Position numbers and translations under genes: made by a program. A DNA stretch of 64,000 nt from Emcibacter sp. (GTDB lineage Bacteria > Pseudomonadota > Alphaproteobacteria > Sphingomonadales > Emcibacteraceae), in contig NZ_OY776217.1 of NCBI RefSeq assembly GCF_963675455.1, positions 3,458,001 to 3,522,000 of the forward strand, given 5' to 3'. The notes beneath the pieces were generated by a model that was given only the letters and a program-made list of their open reading frames with translations, made no database searches and was not told where the DNA came from. Shown here in pieces: positions 54,174 to 62,500 of this stretch (positions within the stretch are counted from its first letter, which is position 1; each line of letters begins with the position of its first letter).

Positions 54174-56009
54174 TCAGAAATAGCGGGCGACACGAAGCTG
54201 GAAGAAATCATCCCGGGACAGGCCGTAAACGGGATCTCCGGGCGGCACGTTCAGGAAAAACCGCGCATCTACACTGACTTTCCAATATTCCCCGATCCGC
54301 CGGCTGCCTTCCACATTCAAGAGCTTGGCGGAGGTATTCATATCAAACATGGCGCCGACCAGAAGTTCTGTGCTGCTCTCGTCATTGGCCGTCCAGCGCA
54401 GACCGACAAACAGGTCATCCTCCAGGAATGACGTCGACAGGTCGCCGCGGTCGTCATAGTTATATTCCACCAGCATGCCCAGATCCGAAGCACCGCCGCC
54501 GAGACCATAGAAAGTATATTCCGCCCCGCCGGCCATAGCCCAGTAATCGTCGCCCCAGATCGCATCGCCACTGTTGGTCTGGTAAATCCCTTCGAATTTC
54601 CACAGGAAGCCGCCTTTTGTCGCCTGGATGTCGACGCCGGTCTGGTGAATCAGCCGGTAATAGGGGATCAGCACCGGATTACCCGGGCCATCAAGACCCA
54701 TCATAAATTCCGGATCCCGGGAAGTGCCCTGGAAATGATAGAGACCAAGATCAAAATCACCGATCACATGGGACCAGCGGACGGCCCAGTCGGGATTCCA
54801 TTCCTCATCCCCGGACTCATAAACAGTCTGGTCATAATCCACCCGCAGGGGCATGCGCAAACGACCATCGATGCCGGGGAATTTACGCTCCCGAAAGTAG
54901 GCCATCAGATAAGCGGAAAAGGTCCCGATATCGGTCATGTAACTGATATTCAGCATGGGCTGGCCGAGCTTGTCCTCCTGGTCCACATCCTCGAGGAAAT
55001 CATCCTGGTTGAGAATATCCACCAGATGGTTGGATTCAGTCACCCCCCAGAAAACAGTGTTGATCCCGGCGGTCACCGTCAGATCGTTAAAAACACCGAG
55101 CCATTTAAACTCGCGAATATCAAAATGACTGCGATCGTCATCCTGAACATCAACCCGCCCGAAAAGGTCAGCGATGAAAATATGATTGCCGTCTTCCGAG
55201 ACATATTCGAGCCGCGGTTCGGCGGCAACGGACAGGGTCCAGTCTTCCGGTTCCGGATAAAAGGCCGTCTGCGGATAAATCCGTCCCTCGGCTTCCACAT
55301 AACCGGAAAAATCAAATCCGTTATATTCGTCTTCATAGACGGTTTCGTTATATTTCTCTTCCTGGGCCGGCGGCATGGGCGCCATTTCCGACGCAAAGGG
55401 AGACGGCGCCTGCATGGGTTCCGCTTCGGGAACAGGCGCGGGTTCGGCCGGCTCTTCCGGTTCAGCCACAGGTTCGGGCTCGGCGACTGGCTCCGGTTCA
55501 GGTGGCAGTGACGCACGCACCTGGCGAGACCATTCCGCCTCGCTGACCGGCAGAAGATCAAACACCAGCCGGTGCGGTCGGCCATCTGCAGCTTTCAAAC
55601 CGAAGGAGCGGGATACGGTGGCCGGGCGGCGGAGGGTAATTTCAAGACGCAGTCCATCCTCAAGATTTTCCACATTGACCGCCTGCAATAATCCGACGGC
55701 TTCCGCCCGTTCGGTCAGGGCGGGTGTGATCGGCTCCCCTGCCCGGTCCCTGAGTTCAATAATAATCCGGCGCGGATCATCATGATAGGTTACTGCATAA
55801 GGGGCCTGCTCGCTGAGATCGACGACGATACGGGTCATGTCAGGATGCTTGCCTGACCGGACGGCCAGAACTTCCGCATTTACCGGCGTGGCAACATAAG
55901 ATGCAGACAGCAGAAGGGCGGCAATAGCGGTGCCGCTGTTCAGATATGTTTTTTGTGCAGCCCTTTTAATTTGGGTCCCAGTCTCGGTTTTACGCACGAA
56001 TAACCCCAT
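54174..56009 (-). CDS. AMIN-domain / outer-membrane beta-barrel fusion protein
   Basis: A 611-residue protein: a signal sequence ending near TPVNA, an AMIN domain (about residues 45-155; TRIVVDLSEQAPYAVTY), a Pro/Glu/Ala-rich linker (about 165-235), then a ~370-residue beta-barrel rich in aromatic strands that ends in the terminal Phe (VARYF) typical of Bam substrates. The barrel resembles DUF1302-type proteins found with MMPL/RND pumps (FWGVTESNHLVDILNQDDF). AMIN usually binds peptidoglycan, so it may fix the barrel to the wall. It follows the LolA-like and RND genes. Confidence 0.7.
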   Translation of the reverse strand: MGLFVRKTETGTQIKRAAQKTYLNSGTAIAALLLSASYVATPVNAEVLAVRSGKHPDMTRIVVDLSEQAPYAVTYHDDPRRIIIELRDRAGEPITPALTERAEAVGLLQAVNVENLEDGLRLEITLRRPATVSRSFGLKAADGRPHRLVFDLLPVSEAEWSRQVRASLPPEPEPVAEPEPVAEPEEPAEPAPVPEAEPMQAPSPFASEMAPMPPAQEEKYNETVYEDEYNGFDFSGYVEAEGRIYPQTAFYPEPEDWTLSVAAEPRLEYVSEDGNHIFIADLFGRVDVQDDDRSHFDIREFKWLGVFNDLTVTAGINTVFWGVTESNHLVDILNQDDFLEDVDQEDKLGQPMLNISYMTDIGTFSAYLMAYFRERKFPGIDGRLRMPLRVDYDQTVYESGDEEWNPDWAVRWSHVIGDFDLGLYHFQGTSRDPEFMMGLDGPGNPVLIPYYRLIHQTGVDIQATKGGFLWKFEGIYQTNSGDAIWGDDYWAMAGGAEYTFYGLGGGASDLGMLVEYNYDDRGDLSTSFLEDDLFVGLRWTANDESSTELLVGAMFDMNTSAKLLNVEGSRRIGEYWKVSVDARFFLNVPPGDPVYGLSRDDFFQLRVARYF

Positions 56010-56071
56010 TTATGTCATTGATTCTCTGAAACTTTTGCAGAAACAAATGTAGAAGGAGATAAAAATCCAAT

Positions 56072-56104
56072 GTATTTAAATAGTTCTTTCTGCGTATTTA
56101 AATA
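56072..56104. repeat. Direct repeat pair with palindromic core upstream of AMIN-barrel gene
   Basis: GTATTTAAATA occurs at 56072-56082 and again at 56094-56104. The copies are exactly 22 bases apart (about two helical turns), and each contains the palindrome TATTTAAATA. They lie 60-95 bases before the start codon, so they may be operators or promoter elements. Confidence 0.55.
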
Positions 56105-56144
56105 AACTTTTGAACAATCTATCCCAACCTGCTCAGTCTCTTAA

Positions 56145-56200
56145 GGTTAACCGGCATTAACCATAAAACAGGCTCAAGATTAACGGACGTTAACCATAAA
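56145..56200. repeat. Second direct repeat pair (TTAACCAT-containing)
   Basis: Two 23-base units (56145-56167 and 56178-56200) agree at 19 positions by hand alignment and share the ending TTAACCATAAA. They start 33 bases apart, about three helical turns. Each has TTAA-N6-TTAA, close to but not equal to the CtrA pattern TTAA-N7-TTAA. They lie between the LolA-like and AMIN-barrel genes. Confidence 0.55.
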
Positions 56201-56268
56201 TAAAGGAGAAAGTCCGACACTTCAGTGAAAATGCCGGGAAAACGGGAGAATATAAGGGGTTTCGGATT

Positions 56269-57087
56269 TTATTTCGCGGTCGCCATTCGGGACCTGGTAA
56301 AGTCCCTGTCTTCCAGACCTTGACGAAATTCAAAGCGACTCATAAGCAGGCGGGTATTTTTCCCGGTCAGGTTATTAACCATATAGAGGTCATGGGCCCG
56401 CCAGAATTTATCAAGATATTTCTGATAGTTGCTTAAGATCAGCGTCTTGAAATGAGCGCCTCCCCGGTTGAAAAACTCGATCTTGTGGACTCGGTATTCA
56501 CCTGTATCGATCCAGGAGATAATCTTGGTGTAGCCCGAGCCTTCATATAGCGGATAAGACTCCACCACATGACAGGTCATCTGTCCGCAGGCTTCGTCCC
56601 GGAGCCATTTGTAGTTATATTTGCCGACCTCGCGGGAAGACATATCCTCGTAGGAGAATTCGCTGCCCATGAAGGGGCCTGACTTGCTGCGGCTGTCAAT
56701 GCGCTTAATGCGTCCCTTCTGCCCCAGCGCAGGAAAATAGATCCACTGGTCATCCGGTTCCAGAATTTTTGAATGGGTCAGCAGAACGGTACCCTTGACG
56801 TCCGGCGGACGATCAAAAATCACCAGCGACTTGTCCCCCAGCTCCCGGTCCTGCACTTCCAGGGCCTTGATCTTCAGGTAGCGGGTGGCGGTCTTGCCCT
56901 GGCGATTGGTCAGGATCATCTCAAGTTCGGAAACACTGTCGCCAAACCCCAGATCCCGGCGATCCATTTCCTCGGCGATGGCCAACCCCTTTTCCTCGGC
57001 GGTTTCCGCCGATGCCGGCATAGACACCCCGAATGATCCCACAAGGGAAAACAACAGAAGACAAGCGGTCGCTTTAGGCAGATACAT
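56269..57087 (-). CDS. Outer-membrane lipoprotein-sorting (LolA-like) protein
   Basis: A 272-residue periplasmic protein: signal peptide ending near PASA-ET, then a LolA/LolB-like half-barrel of the kind annotated as outer membrane lipoprotein-sorting protein (KSLVIFDRPPDVKGT, then GSEFSYEDMSSREV). It presumably carries a lipid or lipophilic cargo across the periplasm. Its start overlaps the end of the RND gene by 14 bases, so the two are tightly coupled. It is not the housekeeping LolA. Confidence 0.85.
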   Translation of the reverse strand: MYLPKATACLLLFSLVGSFGVSMPASAETAEEKGLAIAEEMDRRDLGFGDSVSELEMILTNRQGKTATRYLKIKALEVQDRELGDKSLVIFDRPPDVKGTVLLTHSKILEPDDQWIYFPALGQKGRIKRIDSRSKSGPFMGSEFSYEDMSSREVGKYNYKWLRDEACGQMTCHVVESYPLYEGSGYTKIISWIDTGEYRVHKIEFFNRGGAHFKTLILSNYQKYLDKFWRAHDLYMVNNLTGKNTRLLMSRFEFRQGLEDRDFTRSRMATAK

Positions 57088-59395
57088 CTTTTTTCGATCC
57101 TTTTTTATCTACAAACAAAAGTATGGTCGGCAACAGCAGAAAATCTGTCACCAGAGCCACCGCAATCACAAGAGCGGTCAACAGGCCCATCTTTGCATTG
57201 ATTAGATAATCTGAAAACCCCAGCGTCACAAATCCGCAGATCAGGACCAGGGATGAAATCCACAGCGGCGATCCGACCATGGCAAAGGCGTAACGGACAG
57301 CATCTTCCGTTCCCAGCCCCTTTTCCACCTTGCCCCGGCGATATTTGCTGAGAAAATGAACGGTACAATCGACGATAAGCCCCAACGCCGTAGCGGTCAC
57401 AACCGAGGCAAAAATCCCGACTTCTCCGACCACAATCGCCCAGATGCCAAACCCGGCAACCGCCGGCAGAACATTCGGCACGATGCTGATCAGGCCAAGC
57501 CGGAAACTGCGCAGGGCGACAACAAGACAGAAGGAAATCAGGAAAAAGGCCACACCGGTTCCAACAAACATGCTGTCAAACGTGCGCCGGGTCAGATAGG
57601 CAAAAATAATTCCGGGACTGCTCCCACCCTCGGTTATGATCCGGTCCGTTCCCTGACGGTCCGCAAACCACTGATCGGTGCGCTGTTTCAGTGCAATCAT
57701 ATGTGTCGTATTGACGTTGCCTAGACTTGTCGTCACCCGGGTCGCTGATTTTCCGATATCAATCTGGTTATTCAGGTCCAGGCCATAGGGAAGCGACATC
57801 TCGTAAAGGAGCAAATATTGCGCCGCCAGATTGCGTTCTTCGGGCAATTTATACCAGGCCGGATCATCACCATGCATATTCATATTCAGCCGCTTCATGA
57901 CATCAACGATCGAGAAAACATGAACCACTTCGGGCTGGGCCTTCAGCCAGTCGGTGAACTCTTCCAGTTGCCTCAGATAGTCCGGCTCAGCGATCCCCCC
58001 GTCCTGCCCGGAAGAAACAGAGAGCTCCATTGTGTAGGGGCCGACAAGATTTTTGACCATAAAGTCGGAATCCCGGCGAAACTCGATATTTTCAGAGAAA
58101 AAGGTAACAAAATTATCGTTGTAGACAAGGCGGGGAATGAACGCCGCCGCCGCAATACTTACGGCGATCATACTCACCAGAATGACATTACGCCGCTCGA
58201 TCACCCATTCCACGTAATTTTCCAGAATGACTTGTTCCCGCCGTTCTTTCCCAAGCGGGCCGGTCGGCAGAATTGCCGCGAGGGCCGGCAACAAAGTGTT
58301 GGCAAACATCCAGGCCGCAAAAACGCCAAGCGCCGCAATGTTGCCCAGGTGATTAAACGGCGGACTGTCATTGAAATTCAGGCTCAGAAAACCGATCGCC
58401 GTTGTCACGGAAGTAATAAACACCGGCTGGAAATTGACCCGGAGACTTTCCACGACCGCATCGTGCTTTGCCATTCCGCGTCTCATGTTGCCGTAAAATG
58501 TTGCCATCAGATGGATGGCGTCAGCGACTGCTATGGTAACGATGATGATCGGTGCAGAAGCAGAGGCTATATTCAGAAGAAAACCATAATGACCGGTCAT
58601 CCCCAAGGCAAAAATGACCGAGAAAAAGACCACCACCATACTGATAATCATGCCGGTCACGGAGCGCAGAAAAACCAGCAGGGTAATCGCAATCACCACG
58701 AACATCACCGGGACCAGGGTGTTGGAATCCGCCTCGGCGGCTTCCGTCATGGCAACGGACATCATCACCGTTCCCGACAGGGCCACCTCCACATCCGGAT
58801 TGTCCTTTTCGATCCGGGCTGCCATTTCCCTGATCGGCGTTACAATCTTCTTGAGGGTATCGGGCTGCGTATCGGCGGGCTGGAACGTCAACATGATCTG
58901 GGTCGTCTGTTCGTCTTCCGAGACAAGCCTGTTGACCAGTGACGGTTCAGTGAGCGCTATCTGTCTGATTTTCTCAATATCTTCATTGGAAAGCCCAGCT
59001 GCATCCCGAACCAGATCATCCACCACCAGATCATCTTCTGTAGCTTCAGTATGCTGGTAGTTTGCCAGACTATCCACCCGCAGGACGGAAGGGAACATCC
59101 AGGCCTGTTCTGTTATGTCGTGGACGATACCCAGCATGCGGCGGGTAAATACACCATCCTTCGACGACTTCAGGCCGATCATCACCATATCGACTTTTGT
59201 ATAGGTCGCCTCAAGATTGTCCTGAGTGGCAAGCTGCGGATTATCCGGCCCGAAGAAAATTCTGTAATCTGTGTTAAATCCCAGCTTGCCAACGCCGGAA
59301 CCCACAACCCCGATCAAGGCAAAACAGAGGAGCACCACAAGCCAGCGCCAGCGGACAATAAACCTGCCGTATGAATTAATATATTTGTCGGACAT
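57074..59395 (-). CDS. MMPL/RND superfamily transporter
   Basis: A 773-residue inner-membrane protein with two repeats of one-plus-five helices and two large periplasmic loops. The TM4-type element IVTIAVADAIHLM and its C-terminal counterpart ATALGLIVDCTVHFL carry the acidic residues expected for proton coupling. Family members, including HpnN, move hydrophobic or lipid cargo. GGGGAG lies upstream of the ATG. It leads the run RND, LolA-like, AMIN-barrel, with no membrane-fusion or TolC protein. The cargo is unknown. Confidence 0.88.
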   Translation of the reverse strand: MSDKYINSYGRFIVRWRWLVVLLCFALIGVVGSGVGKLGFNTDYRIFFGPDNPQLATQDNLEATYTKVDMVMIGLKSSKDGVFTRRMLGIVHDITEQAWMFPSVLRVDSLANYQHTEATEDDLVVDDLVRDAAGLSNEDIEKIRQIALTEPSLVNRLVSEDEQTTQIMLTFQPADTQPDTLKKIVTPIREMAARIEKDNPDVEVALSGTVMMSVAMTEAAEADSNTLVPVMFVVIAITLLVFLRSVTGMIISMVVVFFSVIFALGMTGHYGFLLNIASASAPIIIVTIAVADAIHLMATFYGNMRRGMAKHDAVVESLRVNFQPVFITSVTTAIGFLSLNFNDSPPFNHLGNIAALGVFAAWMFANTLLPALAAILPTGPLGKERREQVILENYVEWVIERRNVILVSMIAVSIAAAAFIPRLVYNDNFVTFFSENIEFRRDSDFMVKNLVGPYTMELSVSSGQDGGIAEPDYLRQLEEFTDWLKAQPEVVHVFSIVDVMKRLNMNMHGDDPAWYKLPEERNLAAQYLLLYEMSLPYGLDLNNQIDIGKSATRVTTSLGNVNTTHMIALKQRTDQWFADRQGTDRIITEGGSSPGIIFAYLTRRTFDSMFVGTGVAFFLISFCLVVALRSFRLGLISIVPNVLPAVAGFGIWAIVVGEVGIFASVVTATALGLIVDCTVHFLSKYRRGKVEKGLGTEDAVRYAFAMVGSPLWISSLVLICGFVTLGFSDYLINAKMGLLTALVIAVALVTDFLLLPTILLFVDKKGSKKDVSA

Positions 59396-59504
59396 AATAA
59401 CTGCTCCCCGAAACCGGACCGCTGGTCAACTGTCTGACCTGCCGACCTTTATTTCAGGGAGCATAATTGAATTCAGGTTATTATCCAGTAAAAATACTGA
59501 AGGG

Positions 59505-62500
59505 TTACCATACAATTTTTTCGATACCGTCGAAGGTGATCTGGCCGCCATCATCAAAAACAATGGTTCCGGCGGCATCATCAGTCAGCAGCATTTCACC
59601 ATTTGCATCATCAACCGACTGGATTGAATCCCCATTCTCCAGGGTCAGGGTCCAGCCCTGTTCCGAGGCACTGCCGGTGAAGCCGTTGAGTTCAATGGCA
59701 TCCGTCCAGCCGGCACCGCCGGACACAGAATCCGTGCCGTCATTGGAGCCAAAGATGAACATGTCATTGCCGTCACCACCAAACATGGCGTCGTTACCGG
59801 CACCGCCTGTCAGCGTGTCATCGCCTGTGGATGTCCACAGGACATCGTTGCCATCCCCGCCATCTGCGGCAACGCCCTGATCGTAGGTATATTTGCTGGA
59901 CGTCATGTCGAGGATGTCATCACCCGCACCCATATTGATTTCCTCAACATTCTGGATCCTGGCCTGGCTGCCGGATTCAAAACTGCTGATCCCGTCATCA
60001 AGGAACAGCGCATCATCGCCGCTTGTCCCCTGCAGGACATCGTGACCGCTGCCACCGTCAAAGACATCACTTGAACGGTTGTAGCCACTGAGGGAAACAT
60101 TCTCGCCGGTCTCGACATTATGGGCGGCATAGCCGGACCATGTATTGTCGGCATTATAGACCAGTGTATCGTCACCGCCGGCACCCTGAAGGTCCTGTGC
60201 ACCTGCTGTACCCTCGATAACCTGATCTGCAATTTCCACATTGATAGACTGGGTTGTGGAGGCTGTATCCCCGTTACTGCCTTCCGTGGAGGTCGTCGTG
60301 ACTTCAAGCGCAAAATCATCGGAGCCGTCAGTCGCCGTGATTGTCAGACCGTCAAGGTTCCAGCCGGAAATATCCGTGCTGGTATTGCCGGCTGTCGCCT
60401 CAAAACTGTTGACACCATCACTCAGGATCGCCCCTTCAGGTATGGCCGAAATACTGACGGACAGGCTTTCAGATCCATCCTGATCCCCGACCACGGTCTT
60501 GATCTGCAGCAGGTCAGCGGCGGTATTCACTTCTGCGATCACTGCCTGCTGTTCGTGCGGCGCCAGCGCAACATCCACCTGTGTATTCACATCGGTATAG
60601 TCGCCGTCGCCGCCACCCCACAGGTCTTCCCAGTTCTGGTTGCCTTCGGAAGCGGAATCCGAGAAATGGTCATATCCATCCGGATTAATATCCTGATTGC
60701 TGAAATAGGCCGGAGAATTCTGACCGCTCAGCGGCTGACCGTCCGCCATCGGGGTCCAGACCCCGTCAATATTCTCGAAGGTCACTTCAGTACCGTCTTC
60801 AAGACCCGCGTTTTTGTTATCTCCATTCGGAATAATGAAAAAGCCGAGTGATACGCCGCCTTCATAATCGGAGGTATCCAGAGTGATGGTTTTTGCATCA
60901 CCATCCTTCACGTTATCCTGAATAACAGCGCCGCCCAGCGGATTACCATCAGCATCGGCGATGTAATAACCATGTGAGTTATTATATCCCGCATTGACGC
61001 TCAGGTAGGATACGTCAATGGTGAGAATACCGTCCGCCGGAAGGTCATAATTGCCATGGGCAGGATCGAGTGTCAGCGAACCAGACAGATGCATTTCGGG
61101 TGCATCCGCCACAGCTGTCACGTCAAGGGATGCTGTGGAGGTTACGGTTTCCGTACCGTCTGTCACATCGAAACTGACCTGCACGTCATCGCCGGAGAAA
61201 TTATCTGTCGGGCTGAAGGTCCATGTTCCGTCGCCATTGTCCGTCACCGAGCCAAAGGCCGGATCAACATCAACAGAGGAAACGGACAGAAGATCCCCGT
61301 CCACATCGGAGGCATTTGCCAGAAGATCCCCAGCGCTGAAGGTGATCGAGTTATCTTCTGCAGTGGCCCCAAGATCGACAGAACCGACAACCGGCCCGTC
61401 ATTATCTGGCGCCACCGTCAGGGTTGCCGACGCGCTATCCGTCTGGGATCCGTCACTCATCGTGTAGCTGAAACTGTCTTCGCCGTGGAAATTTTCCGCC
61501 GGTGTATAGGTAAAACTACCATCCGCGGCAAGTTCCACAGTACCGCCGTTGGCCGTTACGATTGTATCCGCGACGACGGACAGGCTGTCGCCGTCCACAT
61601 CCGTATCATTGATCAGGACATTGCCTGAAACGGCCTGGTCTTCGGTGCCGGAGAAGCTGTCCGCCACTGCCACAGGGCCCTCGTTGACATCGTCAATATT
61701 GACAACCAGTTCAACGGAATCCGTTCCGCCGTTGCCGTCTGCAACCTCGACCGTCAGTGTGCGGGAAGATTCTGTTTCATGATCCAGCAGGGAACCGTCG
61801 GCCACAGTCACCTCGCCGCTCTGCGGATCAATGACAAAGGCGCCGTCATCATTGCCGGATGTAATGGCGTAGGTCAGCGCGTCCCCGTCAACATCGGTTG
61901 CTGAAATCGCTGCCGCCTCTGTACCGTCCGTCGCTCCTTCTGCAACCGAGGTGCTCAGCTGTACACCGTCTGACAGCATTTCCGGCACTTCGGTATAGGA
62001 CACGGATTTAACGGTGAATTCAGAGTTATCTCCTGAACTCTGACCGGTCGCATCGGTGGCTTCGATCACAATTTTCGCCACCGGAACATCCCCGGTTTCA
62101 AGGTCATAGGAGAAACTGCTGCCGCTCAGTCGCGTCCCCGTTTCCGGGGTCAGGCTGCCAGTAGCTACTTCATTGCCATTGGCGTCATAGGCCGTCCATT
62201 TGCCCTGCTCACCGCCGGGGAATTCATTTTCGATCTGGCGGTCTGTGACAAGCCCGACTTCGGTCACGGGATTATCAAAGGTCAGCACCAGTTGCTCGCT
62301 GGTCCCGGTCGCGGGATCATAATCTATCTGGGTGTCAATCCGTTCACCCTGAATGCCCACCCCGTCTCCGGATGTCTTCAGAACGGCCGCACTTCCGTCG
62401 GTGGCAAAACCTTCTATCGTGACATTATCGCCGAGTTGACCGGAAGTTCCGTCACCGGACAGAACAACATTGTTGGTATCAAGACTTACAGGCGCATTCC

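Noticed and set aside
56053..56105. Mini-ORF of 11 codons with AAGGAGAT upstream on the plus strand
   Set aside because: Too short and coincides with the palindromic repeats; no downstream gene in that direction that it could lead.
56145..56200. Canonical CtrA binding sites
   Set aside because: The TTAA pairs have a 6-base spacer instead of 7, so they are reported only as CtrA-like repeats.
59740..60070. CRISPR-like array from regularly spaced GC-rich repeats
   Set aside because: The periodicity is that of RTX nonapeptide and VCBS coding repeats in an open reading frame; no constant repeat/unique spacer pattern.
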